In this document: positions 38,085 through 46,270 of the stretch, one piece after another | Numbering within the stretch: the stretch's first letter is position 1 | Layout of the letters: every line of letters starts with the position of its first letter | Assembly (NCBI RefSeq): GCF_014207355.1 | Contig: NZ_JACHEF010000005.1 | Coordinates: 124,001-188,000 of the forward strand | From: Mesorhizobium sangaii | Lineage (GTDB): Bacteria > Pseudomonadota > Alphaproteobacteria > Rhizobiales > Rhizobiaceae | DNA length: 64,000 nt | Reading direction: 5' to 3' | Made by a program: the position numbers and the translations under genes | Notes under the pieces: model-generated | Told to the model about the DNA's origin: nothing | The model's database searches: none | Seen by the model: only the letters and a program-made list of their open reading frames with translations

Positions 38085-39212
38085 CTACTGGTCGGCCTTG
38101 GTCTGGCCCATGATTTCCTGCGCGGTGAAATTGATACCGCAGGTCGGGAAGGAATTGCCGACGAAGAAATTGTCGGACTGATCGGGGAAGAAATCCTGAC
38201 CTGCCTTGAAGTTCGGATCCTCGACGATCGCAAGCGGCAGCTTGACCGACTGCGGGACGACATTGCCTTCAAGAGCTGAGATCGCCGTCTTGATGGCAAC
38301 CGCCACCTGGGCCGGGCCGGTACCGGCTGACGAGCATTTCAGTCCGTCCGCCGCATGCGCCGCGCAGAACTTGCGGAAGCCGTTCTCCGTTTCGCCGCCG
38401 AACGGCACGAACGGATGCTTGGCGTCGATCATCGCCTGCACGATACCGGTGTCGCCACCCTGGCCGGTGATGCCGACGAACGGACCATTGGTGGCGATCG
38501 CGTCAGCGGTGACCTTCTGCGCTGTCGGATCGTCCCACTTGCCGGCGACTTCGGTGACGTCCCATTTCTTGCCCGAAGCGTCGAGAACCTCATGGATGCC
38601 ATTGTGGCGATCGGTGTCGACCGACGTGCCGGCGACGCCACGGACTTCAAGAATCTTGCCGCCTTCGGGTATATGGCCGGTCAGCCATTTGCCCCAAAGT
38701 TCGCCGAGGCCCTTCTGATCGACATTGACGTTGATGGCATCCTTGGTGTCGAGAATGTTGTCGAAGGCGACCAGCACGACGCCGGCTTCCTTGGCGCGCT
38801 TGATGACCGGCGCGAAAGCTGTCGGGTTCTGCGCGTTGACAACAATGGCGTCATAGCCGGAATCGATGAAGTTATTGATCGCCGAAATCTGCGCCGGCAC
38901 ATCCTCGCCGGTCGACACCACCTTGAATTCCTTCAGCTTGGCGGCGACGTCCTTTTGCGCTGCATACGCCTTGGCTGTCTGGATCATCTGGATACGCCAG
39001 GTGTTGGCGATATAGCCATTGGCGAGCGCGATCCGGTATGGGCCATCTTTTTTGGGAAACTTGAAGAACTGCGTATCTGCGGCCCAGGGCGCGAAGCAGT
39101 CCGGTTCGGCGGCTGGTCCCTTCACGATTTCGGGGCCGGCGGCCATTGCGGCCGAGTTGAGCATGACAAATGCAGTGGCGGCAACGATGCCACCCACGAG
39201 TGACTTGATCAT
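38085..39212 (-). CDS. Sugar ABC transporter substrate-binding protein (CUT2 type) linked to gluconokinase
   Basis: Periplasmic receptor of 375 residues, periplasmic-binding-protein type 1 fold. The signal peptide GGIVAATAFVMLNSAAMA is followed by a mature protein with PYRIALANGYIANTWRIQMI, NFIDSGYDAIVVNAQNPTAF, VLVAFDNILDTKDAINVNVDQ and GPFVGITGQGGDTGIVQAMI. Mature cysteines (DCFAPW, KFCAAH, LKCSS, PTCGIN) could pair in the periplasm. It heads the leftward operon with ATPase, two permeases and gluconokinase, and has a 303-bp upstream gap with a LacI-type operator and AT-rich promoter. The ligand is not known; gluconate or a related aldonate is my inference. Confidence 0.9.
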   Translation of the reverse strand: MIKSLVGGIVAATAFVMLNSAAMAAGPEIVKGPAAEPDCFAPWAADTQFFKFPKKDGPYRIALANGYIANTWRIQMIQTAKAYAAQKDVAAKLKEFKVVSTGEDVPAQISAINNFIDSGYDAIVVNAQNPTAFAPVIKRAKEAGVVLVAFDNILDTKDAINVNVDQKGLGELWGKWLTGHIPEGGKILEVRGVAGTSVDTDRHNGIHEVLDASGKKWDVTEVAGKWDDPTAQKVTADAIATNGPFVGITGQGGDTGIVQAMIDAKHPFVPFGGETENGFRKFCAAHAADGLKCSSAGTGPAQVAVAIKTAISALEGNVVPQSVKLPLAIVEDPNFKAGQDFFPDQSDNFFVGNSFPTCGINFTAQEIMGQTKADQ

Positions 39213-39371
39213 CGATATTCCTCCCAGTTGCAGTTTTGATTGTTTTGGCTGCCATGCACTTCACGCGTCCGGCCAGACACCTCCTGCCTTGCCTGTCGCG
39301 CTTTCTTAAGTCGCCAATGTCGACCGGGCTCCCTCCCTTGCCACCTCTAAATGGGAAATAAAAACTATCAT

Positions 39372-39419
39372 ATTATACATAATAAACAAGCATCAGCTGT
39401 CGCTTATGTATAATAAACA
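39372..39419 (-). promoter_or_regulatory. AT-rich promoter region with direct repeats
   Basis: A TATAAT -10 box reads on the minus strand at 39377-39372. Two copies of ATAATAAACA (39379-39388 and 39410-39419) are 31 bp apart, three helical turns, in an AT-rich island. The leader would be about 150 nt. Apart from the operator at 39458, I see nothing else in the 303-bp gap 39213-39515. Confidence 0.45.
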
Positions 39420-39457
39420 GGACTTGGCTTTTGCCGTAGGTTTCCATCTTAGGCAAT

Positions 39458-39471
39458 TGGTAGCGCTACCA
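39458..39471. promoter_or_regulatory. LacI-family operator
   Basis: Perfect 14-bp palindrome TGGTAGCGCTACCA with the central CG step typical of LacI/GntR operators. It lies between the LacI-family regulator gene and the ABC operon it probably controls, about 80 bp upstream of the likely -10 box. Confidence 0.8.
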
Positions 39472-39515
39472 TGACGTTGTGTAAACCGGCATTCACACAG
39501 TCGCTTCTGTGTGTT

Positions 39516-40568
39516 TCAACGGGCAGTGCTCTCGCGGCGCTTGAGTTCGAAGCCGAGATCGACGATCCGTTGTTCCGGCCTGCTGCCGGCGATCGCCGCC
39601 AGCGCCATGGCGACCGCGCGTCGGCCGATCTCATAGCGGTGGGTGCGGATGCTGGTGATCGAAGGAAACGCCACCTGCATCATGTCGAGATCGTTGAAGC
39701 CGACGATGCCGATCGTCTTCGGCACGGCTATCGAGGCCCGATGGCACTCGAACAACACCCCGAGCGCGATGTCGTCATTGTTGCAGAACACACCGTCGAG
39801 CGTAGGCACCTTGGCCAGCGCGTCGCGGAGCATTTCGCGCCCGAGCGGCACGCTGGACAGCACCGGCGTGGTGGTGACGAGGCGTGGGTCGAACAGGCCG
39901 GCGGCCTCCATCGCCGCCCGATAGCCGGCCAGACGCCGCTGCGAGCGCGGGTCCATGCGCGCGCCGATGAAGCCGATGCGGCGGTAGCCAGCCTCGATCA
40001 GATGTTCGGTCGCCGTCCTGCCGCCGTCGAAATGCGAGAAGCCGACCATCATGTCGACAGGATCGGGCCCGGTTTCCATGACCTGCACCACCGGGCAGCC
40101 GGCACTCTCCAGCAGTTTTCGCGAGATCGGCGTCTGGTCGATGCCGGCGACGATCAACGCTGCCGGCCGCTGCGAGCCGAAGACCTGCAGCAGCCGCTCT
40201 TCCTCGAGGCCGGAATAATGGGTGTTGCCAAGCTGGATGCGGAACGGGCTGGCCGACAGGCTGTCGTAGATGCCGCGCACCACCTCAGCAAAGACGTTGT
40301 TGGTGAGCGACGGCACCAGCACGCCAAACACCTCGGCGCGCGCCGAAGCCAGTGCCCGCGCATTCGGGTCCGGCACGTAACCGAGTTCGTCGACTGCGGC
40401 CTGGATCTGGCGTCGCAATTCCTCCGAGACGCGCTCCGGCTCGCGCAGGGCGCGCGACACGGTGATGGCGCCGACGCCGGCCTTGCGCGCGACATCGGCA
40501 ATCGTTGGGCGGCCGCCGCCCCTGCGCGAGCGCGGCTTGATCAAGGACCCGCTCGCTCTGAAGCGCAC
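39516..40568 (-). CDS. LacI-family transcriptional regulator (GntR-like, sugar-acid responsive)
   Basis: Regulator of 350 residues. The N-terminal helix-turn-helix is RPTIADVARKAGVGAITVSRALREP (abridged: TIADVARKAGVGAITVSRAL) with hinge helix ALASARAEVFGVLVPSL, followed by a PBP1-like ligand domain ending in SIRTHRYEIGRRAVAMAL. It resembles the GntR repressors of gluconate utilisation. The GTG at 40568 is the earliest in-frame start; a TTG at 40544 is an alternative. A perfect LacI-type operator lies 45-58 bp beyond its 3' end, in front of the ABC/gluconokinase operon, making that operon the likely target. It lies downstream of the MFS gene on the same strand and may be co-transcribed with it. 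Confidence 0.88.
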   Translation of the reverse strand: MRFRASGSLIKPRSRRGGGRPTIADVARKAGVGAITVSRALREPERVSEELRRQIQAAVDELGYVPDPNARALASARAEVFGVLVPSLTNNVFAEVVRGIYDSLSASPFRIQLGNTHYSGLEEERLLQVFGSQRPAALIVAGIDQTPISRKLLESAGCPVVQVMETGPDPVDMMVGFSHFDGGRTATEHLIEAGYRRIGFIGARMDPRSQRRLAGYRAAMEAAGLFDPRLVTTTPVLSSVPLGREMLRDALAKVPTLDGVFCNNDDIALGVLFECHRASIAVPKTIGIVGFNDLDMMQVAFPSITSIRTHRYEIGRRAVAMALAAIAGSRPEQRIVDLGFELKRRESTAR

Positions 40569-40700
40569 CCACCAAAGCGCGGTTGCGCCACGATCGTCCT
40601 TCCAGTCGTCATCACACCCGGCTTGCTTTGCCGTACCACTCGCCTTCTGGCGTCGCGCAGCCTCTCGCCCTTGTCAAGCAATGCGAACTGCCCTGCCCGT

Positions 40701-41930
40701 TCAAGCCATCGCCACGGCACGTTGCCTTGCCTTCCAGAACAACAGACCGATCGCCAGTACGTTCAGCAGATTCCAGGCGATACCGTTGAGGAATGCCGCG
40801 GCGTAGGAGCCGGTCAGGTCGTAGATCCAGCCCGACATCCAGCCGCCGATCGCCATGCCGAAGATCGTCGCCATCATGACGATGCCGATACGCTGGCCGG
40901 CCTCCCTGGCCGGCATGTATTCGCGCACGATGATCGCGTAGCAGGGTACGATGCCGCCTTGCGACAGGCCGAACACCAGCGACACGACGTAAAGCGATGC
41001 AAGCCCGTCGAAGGGAATGTAGAACAGCAGCGACAGGCATTGCAGCACCGAGCCGATGAGCAGCGTTTTTACGCCGCCGATGCGGTCAGCGAGAAAACCG
41101 GAGGCCAGCCGGCTGGCGACGCCCGCCGCCATCATGATCGACAGCATGTCAGCTCCGTGCGCCATGCCGTAGCCGAGATCCATGCAATAGGCGACGATAT
41201 GCACCTGCGGCATCGACATCGCCACACAGCAGCCGAGGCCGGCGATGACCAGCAGCACCTGCAAGGTCGCCGGCGACAGCGGGATCGGCTGCACCGGCCG
41301 GCTTCCCGGCGAACCAGCTGCGGCAGTCTCCGGGGCACCGCGCCGCAGCATCAGCACCAGCGGCACCATGGTCACCAGACAGAAGACGCCGATCGCGGCA
41401 TAGGTGAAGCGCCAGCCTTCCGCCTTCATCAGCGTCGGCATGATGGTCGGCCAGATCGCTCCAGCAAGGTAGTTGCCGGCGGCGGCCGCGGTCACCGCGA
41501 CACCGCGCCGGCGATTGAACCAGTGCGAGATATCGGCGATCAGCGGCCCGAAGATCACCGATGTACCGACACCGATCAATAGCCCTTGAGCAAGGGTGAA
41601 TTGCAGGATGGAGGTCGACAGCGCCGCGAGCAGGAGGCCGGCGGCGAGCGCAATCGAGGAGAGCAGCGCCGGGATCCAGTAGCCCATGCGGTCGATGGCG
41701 CGGCCGACCAGCACGTTGCCGGCGGCGAAACCGACCATGGTCGCGGTGTAAGGCATGGACGCCGCGGCGCGATCAACGCCGAACTCGGCCTGCACGGCGG
41801 GCAGCACGACGACGACAGCCCACATGCCGACGCCGCCGATCGTCGCCAGCAGCATCGAAATGGCGAGCCGCATCCAGGAATAGCTGCTGTCGATACCGGG
41901 GCTCGGCCGGCTCAAATCGGTTCGGGTCAA
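40701..41930 (-). CDS. MFS transporter (OFA/monocarboxylate-like)
   Basis: Twelve-helix inner-membrane carrier of 409 residues if started at the TTG at 41930; an ATG at 41873 is possible. Helix 1 is LAISMLLATIGGVGMWAVVV. The motif-A-like loop GRAIDRMGYW follows helix 2, and FLADRIGGVKTLLIGSVLQ is its repeat in the second half. HWFNRRRGVAVTAAAAGNY is typical of the oxalate/formate antiporter-type and monocarboxylate carriers. It sits upstream of the LacI regulator and near gluconokinase, so a carboxylated sugar or organic acid is a reasonable guess, but the sequence does not prove it. Confidence 0.85.
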   Translation of the reverse strand: MTRTDLSRPSPGIDSSYSWMRLAISMLLATIGGVGMWAVVVVLPAVQAEFGVDRAAASMPYTATMVGFAAGNVLVGRAIDRMGYWIPALLSSIALAAGLLLAALSTSILQFTLAQGLLIGVGTSVIFGPLIADISHWFNRRRGVAVTAAAAGNYLAGAIWPTIMPTLMKAEGWRFTYAAIGVFCLVTMVPLVLMLRRGAPETAAAGSPGSRPVQPIPLSPATLQVLLVIAGLGCCVAMSMPQVHIVAYCMDLGYGMAHGADMLSIMMAAGVASRLASGFLADRIGGVKTLLIGSVLQCLSLLFYIPFDGLASLYVVSLVFGLSQGGIVPCYAIIVREYMPAREAGQRIGIVMMATIFGMAIGGWMSGWIYDLTGSYAAAFLNGIAWNLLNVLAIGLLFWKARQRAVAMA

Positions 41931-42106
41931 GGCGTTACCTATCGGCGGTCTCGAAAATCGGCTGCCGTTTGCGCCACTATCGGCACATTCGCAACGCGCA
42001 GCAGCGCCACGGTGGGCAAATCTGTCGCACCAGACCCAAGACGAATGAGGAACCGATGCCAAGGTGTGGAGTTTCCCGGCAAGCCACCCTGCAAAGGAGT
42101 CCTGCC

Positions 42107-42391
42107 ATGACGGCGAAGAAGAAATGGTCGGCCGAGGTGACCGAGCACAGCGACGCTATGGATCTCGAGGACCACGTCTTCGAGTCCGACGCTAGGAAGA
42201 TCGCCGCCTCCCTCAAACGATCCGCCGAACACAGCCACCGGCGCAAGGCCGAGCCGTTCAAGTCCGCCATGTCGATGCTGAACTTCTACATCAACCGCGC
42301 CGGCAAGAATCTGCCCGCTTCGCGCAGACAAGTGCTTGAGGACGCCAAGGACGAGCTTCGCGCCGCCCTCGGGCGGGAGAAGGAGGGTTAG
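42107..42391 (+). CDS. DUF3175 family protein
   Basis: Small protein of 94 residues, KWSAEVTEHSDAMDLEDHVF at the start and FYINRAGKNLPASRRQVLED toward the end, which I recognise as DUF3175. It is rich in Lys, Arg and Glu, lacks a signal or membrane segment, and its role is unknown. AAAGGAG lies eight bases before the ATG at 42107. It is divergent from the MFS gene and convergent with the FadR-type gene, so it is a single-gene unit inside a sugar catabolism region. Confidence 0.8.
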   Translation: MTAKKKWSAEVTEHSDAMDLEDHVFESDARKIAASLKRSAEHSHRRKAEPFKSAMSMLNFYINRAGKNLPASRRQVLEDAKDELRAALGREKEG

Positions 42392-42407
42392 CCGCGCCCT
42401 TTAGGCC

Positions 42408-43184
42408 CTACCGTGAACGGATGACGCCGTCGGTGTTGGCCAACAACTTGCGCACCGCATTGCGTGCCGCATCCGGCCGCTGCAGGCGGATGTTCTTCTC
42501 GATCGCCTCATGCAGCTTCTGTGCGTGCTGCAAATCATCCAACTCCCGCGTCGTATAGGCGAACAGGTGATCGAACGCGGATTCGATGAGCACGCCGAGT
42601 GGCACCAAAAGGTCGTTGCCGGATGCCCGCAGGATCGCCAGGTGGAAACGCGTGTCGGCACGCGTGCGCTCCTGCAGGTTCGTCGCCTCGCCCATCTCGC
42701 GGCAGGCCTGGCTGATCTCGGCCATCTGCTCGTCGGTCCGCCGCACGGCGGCAAAGGCGGTCGCTTCCGGCTCGATGATGTGGCGGAACTCCTGCACGGT
42801 TTTCAGGAACACCTCACGATCCGGGGACGTCGCGTACCAGGCGAGTACATCGCGATCGAGCAGGTTCCAGCGTTCCTTCGGCTCGACCCAGCTGCCGATC
42901 TTGGGGCGCGACGCCAACAGGCTCTTGGCCATCAGCATCTTGATCGCTTCGCGCACCGCCGAGCGGCTGACGCTGAAGGTCTCCGACCATTTCGCTTCAT
43001 TGGGCAGGATGGTACCGGGCGGGTAGTCGCCGCGCACGATCCTGAGACCTATCTCGCTGGCCAGCGAAGCATGGACGCTCGAGCCGGGGATACGCGCCGA
43101 GTCAGCTCGGCGAACGCCGGCCGGGCGCTCCCCGGAGGCCGCTTTCGCCGGCGATTTTTCCTTGTTCGGCTTCGCGTCCCGCAT
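42408..43184 (-). CDS. FadR-type GntR-family transcriptional regulator (first of two paralogues)
   Basis: Regulator of 258 residues from the ATG at 43184 (GGAG upstream; ATG at 43244 possible). Winged-helix N-terminus: GLRIVRGDYPPGTILPNEAK and VSRSAVREAIKMLMAKSLL. The all-helical FCD ligand domain has metal-site-like residues (ADTRFHLAILRASGN and LHEAIEKNIRL). From about residue 35 it is roughly 85% identical by eye to the regulator at 45305-46087; the first 35 residues differ. The two enclose a divergent epimerase/dehydrogenase pair. FadR-type proteins commonly bind TNGTNNNACNA, and such dyads occur at 44217 and 47537. The ligand is probably a sugar acid. Confidence 0.9.
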   Translation of the reverse strand: MRDAKPNKEKSPAKAASGERPAGVRRADSARIPGSSVHASLASEIGLRIVRGDYPPGTILPNEAKWSETFSVSRSAVREAIKMLMAKSLLASRPKIGSWVEPKERWNLLDRDVLAWYATSPDREVFLKTVQEFRHIIEPEATAFAAVRRTDEQMAEISQACREMGEATNLQERTRADTRFHLAILRASGNDLLVPLGVLIESAFDHLFAYTTRELDDLQHAQKLHEAIEKNIRLQRPDAARNAVRKLLANTDGVIRSR

Positions 43185-43286
43185 AGGCTCCAGAAAGGCC
43201 GGATTGCAGGGGCTGTCAAGCGCGGCAAGCGGCTTGGGCGGCAAAGCCGGCCGCTGTGCACAGATCAGCCCGATTGCTCCGGTGGG

Positions 43287-44183
43287 TCAGGCCTGCTTAA
43301 CGTATTTGCGCCAGCTGTGCTCCGGGCGGAAGCCGAGAATATCCCGCGCCTTGCGGTTCGAGAGCAGCGTCTCGTATTCACCGAGTTCGGCCTTGACCGG
43401 TACGCTGGGATAGAACCGCTTCAAGAGTTCGGCGGTCGGCAGGTCGGATGAGGTATCGTCATTGGCGGCGTTAAACACCTGATAGCCGAGCCCGTCCTTC
43501 TCGATGGCACGCAGCGTGATCTGGCCAAGGTCCCGCGCGTCGACATAGCTCCAGGCGATGCGCTTGCGGAACCCCGGGTCGGCGAACCATTTCGGAAACA
43601 GCGAATATTCATGTGGCTCGATGACGTTGCCGATGCGCAGCGCATAGATGTCGGTGCCGTTGCGCAGTGCAAAGGCGCGCGCCGTCTTTTCGTTGACGAC
43701 CTTGGACAGCGCGTAGCTGTCCATCGGATCGACATCGTAATCCTCGTCGAGCGGGAAGTACTGGGGATCACGCGGCTCGTTGGCGAACACCAGCCCATAG
43801 GTCGTTTCGCTGGAGGCGATCACAACCTTGCGGATGCCGAGCTTCACCGCCGCCTCGATGACATTGTAGGTGCCGAGCGCATTGATGCGGAACACCTCAT
43901 TGTCGGTGGTGATCATGATGCGGGGAATGGCGGCGAAATGCACCACGGCATCGATAGGCTGTGGGCGCAGTGACGGGTCGAATTCGTGCAACCCCATATA
44001 GCTCGACAGCGCATTGAACACCTGTCCGCTGTCGGTGATGTCGGTGATCAGCGTGCGCACCTTGGGGTTGTCGAGCGGCTTGGTGTCGATGTTGAGCACC
44101 TGGCAGCCCTGCTCCACCAGATATTGCACGACATGGCGTCCGGCCTTTCCGCTGCCGCCGGTGAACATGATCCGCTTCGACAT
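43287..44183 (-). CDS. NAD-dependent epimerase/dehydratase family protein (extended SDR)
   Basis: Rossmann-fold enzyme of 298 residues from the ATG at 44183, with GGAG upstream. Nucleotide-binding motif TGGSGKAGRHV (about 8-18), DITD after strand 3, HFAAIPR, and the catalytic pair YALSK (YxxxK) with Ser-Ser-Glu (VIASSETTYG). The C-terminus resembles GalE-like and uronate dehydrogenase-like proteins rather than a classical sugar-nucleotide epimerase. It is divergent from the HIBADH-family gene with a TTGTCAGACAA dyad between them. Candidate roles are uronate, erythronate or other sugar-acid oxidation; the substrate is unknown. Confidence 0.85.
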   Translation of the reverse strand: MSKRIMFTGGSGKAGRHVVQYLVEQGCQVLNIDTKPLDNPKVRTLITDITDSGQVFNALSSYMGLHEFDPSLRPQPIDAVVHFAAIPRIMITTDNEVFRINALGTYNVIEAAVKLGIRKVVIASSETTYGLVFANEPRDPQYFPLDEDYDVDPMDSYALSKVVNEKTARAFALRNGTDIYALRIGNVIEPHEYSLFPKWFADPGFRKRIAWSYVDARDLGQITLRAIEKDGLGYQVFNAANDDTSSDLPTAELLKRFYPSVPVKAELGEYETLLSNRKARDILGFRPEHSWRKYVKQA

Positions 44184-44216
44184 TTTGCTCTCCACATCCG
44201 CTGGGGTTTATGTGTA

Positions 44217-44227
44217 TTGTCAGACAA
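44217..44227. promoter_or_regulatory. Candidate FadR-type operator in a divergent promoter
   Basis: TTGTCAGACAA, a perfect dyad about one central base, matches the TNGTNNNACNA pattern known for FadR-subfamily regulators. It lies in the 119-bp gap between the epimerase and HIBADH genes, 33 bp from the former and 75 bp from the latter. Confidence 0.6.
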
Positions 44228-44302
44228 AATCGCAATCCGCAACCACCCTCGCCTGCAAAACGGCAGCGCTGATCATCAATCATTGCAACAGGACTTGAAG
44301 AC

Positions 44303-45241
44303 ATGAACACGACCGCCGCGCGCGAAAAGATCGGCTTCATCGGGCTTGGCCTGATGGGGCACGGGATCGCCAAGAACATCGTCGACAAGGGCTACAGCCT
44401 GACGTTTCTCGGCCGCAAGAACCGCAAGCCGGCGGAAGACCTGCTTGGCCGCGGTGCCGCGGAAGCATCGACCTCGCGCGACGTCGCGGCGGCATCGGAT
44501 ATCGTCTTTATCTGCGTCACCGGATCGCGCGAAGTCGAGGCCATCATTCGCGGCCCGGGCGGCCTCAAGGAGGGCTTGAAAAAGGGCGCGGTCGTCGTCG
44601 ACTGCTCGACCTCCGATCCAGTCTCGACCATTGCACTGGCGGCCGAACTCAAGGCGCTCGGCATCGACTATGTCGATGCGCCGCTGAGCCGCACGCCAAA
44701 GGAGGCCTGGGAAGGCACGCTCGACGCCATGGTCGGCGCGCCCGACGCCATCTTCGCCCGGCTGAAGCCGGTGCTCGAAACCTGGGCCGGCCGCATCGTC
44801 CATATCGGCGACACCGGCGACGGCCACCGCATGAAACTGCTCAACAACTTCATCTCGCTCGGCTATGCCGCGATCTATTCCGAGGCGCTGGCGCTGGCGC
44901 AGAAGGTCGGCATCTCGCCGCCGCGCTTCGACAGCGTCATCCGCAACGGCCGCATGGATTGCGGTTTCTACCAGACCTTCATGCGCTGGACGCTGGATGG
45001 CGACCGCGACGCCCACAAATTCTCCATCGCCAACGCCTTCAAGGACCTGACCTATTTGGAATCGATGGCCGGCGCGGCCGGCATCGCCAACCCGCTCGGC
45101 AACGCCACCAAGAACTCTTTCGCCGGCGCCTTCGCCACCGGCCCGGCCGAGCAATTCGTGCCGATGCTGGCAACCCATATCGGCAAGGTCAACGGCGTCG
45201 ACCTGATGCCGACCAAGGATGGCAAGAAACAGACGATTTGA
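44303..45241 (+). CDS. NAD(P)-dependent oxidoreductase, 3-hydroxyisobutyrate dehydrogenase family
   Basis: Beta-hydroxyacid dehydrogenase of 312 residues. The N-terminal Rossmann motif GFIGLGLMGHGIAKNI is intact, as is the family motif around the catalytic Lys (HRMKLLNNFI). The second family motif, usually DAPVSGG, here reads DAPLSRTPKEAWEG, pointing to a different substrate from 3-hydroxyisobutyrate. The family includes L-threonate and tartronate semialdehyde reductases, which fits the sugar-acid context. It is divergent from the epimerase gene and convergent with the second FadR-type gene. Confidence 0.88.
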   Translation: MNTTAAREKIGFIGLGLMGHGIAKNIVDKGYSLTFLGRKNRKPAEDLLGRGAAEASTSRDVAAASDIVFICVTGSREVEAIIRGPGGLKEGLKKGAVVVDCSTSDPVSTIALAAELKALGIDYVDAPLSRTPKEAWEGTLDAMVGAPDAIFARLKPVLETWAGRIVHIGDTGDGHRMKLLNNFISLGYAAIYSEALALAQKVGISPPRFDSVIRNGRMDCGFYQTFMRWTLDGDRDAHKFSIANAFKDLTYLESMAGAAGIANPLGNATKNSFAGAFATGPAEQFVPMLATHIGKVNGVDLMPTKDGKKQTI

Positions 45242-45304
45242 GGGGAGAAGCGGTCGGCGCAGCGGACGGAAAGCCAATTAAGGGCCGGCGTCACTGCCGC
45301 GCTA

Positions 45305-46087
45305 TCACCGCCGTGACCGCCCGATCCCTTCATCGGTGTTCTCAAGCAGTTTGTGCACGGCGTTGCGCGCGGCTGTCGGACGCCGCAGGCGGATGTTCTT
45401 CTCGATCGCCTCATGCAGCTTCTGCGCATGCCGCTGATCACCAACCCTCTGCGTCGTGAAGTCGAAGAGATGGTCGAGTGCCGATTCGATCAGCACGCCG
45501 AGCGGCACCAGAAGGTCGTTGCCGGAGGCGCGCAGGATGGCGAGGTGAAAACGCGTGTCGGCGCGGATACGCTCCTGCAGGCTCAAGGCATCGCCCATCT
45601 CGCGGCAGGCCTGGCTGATCTCGGCCATCTGCTCGTCGCTGCGCCGCATGGCGGCAAAGGCCGAGGCTTCCGGCTCGATGATATGGCGAAATTCCTGCAC
45701 GGTGCGCAGGAAAGCCTCGCGGTCTGGCGCCGTCGCGTACCAGGCCAGCACGTCGCGGTCGAGCAGGTTCCAGCGCTCTTTCGGCTCGACCCAACTGCCG
45801 ATCTTGGGGCGCGAGGCCAGAAGGCTCTTGGCCATCAGCATCTTGATGGCTTCGCGCACCGCCGAACGGCTGACATCGAAGATTTCGGCCCATTTGGCCT
45901 CGTTTGGCAGGATGGTGCCGGGCAGATAATCGCCGCGCACGATCCTGAGACCGATCTCGGCGGCCAGCGAGACATGAACGCTCGCTCCCGAAAAGTGTGC
46001 GGCGCCAGCCCTGCGCATGACAGCCGGACGAAGGCTGGCTTGTGCCTTGGCCCGGTCGGCTGGCTTCTTTGACTTCTTGTCCGGCAT
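45305..46087 (-). CDS. FadR-type GntR-family transcriptional regulator (second paralogue)
   Basis: Regulator of 260 residues from the ATG at 46087; an earlier in-frame ATG at 46261 gives a non-homologous extension. Helix-turn-helix VSRSAVREAIKMLMAKSLL and FCD domain (ADTRFHLAILRASGN, LHEAIEKNIRL) are nearly the same as in the protein at 42408-43184, with differences concentrated in the N-terminal tail and the last 30 residues. The recognition helix is identical, so both probably bind the same operators. It lies downstream of a CUT2 binding-protein gene on the same strand, separated by a GC-rich hairpin. Confidence 0.9.
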   Translation of the reverse strand: MPDKKSKKPADRAKAQASLRPAVMRRAGAAHFSGASVHVSLAAEIGLRIVRGDYLPGTILPNEAKWAEIFDVSRSAVREAIKMLMAKSLLASRPKIGSWVEPKERWNLLDRDVLAWYATAPDREAFLRTVQEFRHIIEPEASAFAAMRRSDEQMAEISQACREMGDALSLQERIRADTRFHLAILRASGNDLLVPLGVLIESALDHLFDFTTQRVGDQRHAQKLHEAIEKNIRLRRPTAARNAVHKLLENTDEGIGRSRR

Positions 46088-46235
46088 CCACGTTCCAATG
46101 CGTCGGCCGTCTGTCGTCCGGACTGGTCCGAACCCGCACGGCGCGCCGATCTCGTTGCCGAAAAATCCAGACCATGGACGCGTCAAAGCCGGAGCCTGTC
46201 GCCCCAACCGCAGCGTCCCGCTCAGGAATCGACGG

Positions 46236-46259
46236 GGGGCGCTCGTTGCCGAGCGCCCC
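46236..46259 (-). terminator. GC-rich hairpin after the second CUT2 binding-protein gene
   Basis: Perfect 10-bp stem GGGGCGCTCG / CGAGCGCCCC with a TTGC tetraloop, 12 bases after the stop codon. It has no U-run. It should separate or attenuate transcription between the binding protein and the downstream FadR-type gene. Confidence 0.7.
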
Positions 46260-46270
46260 AAATCAAGAAC

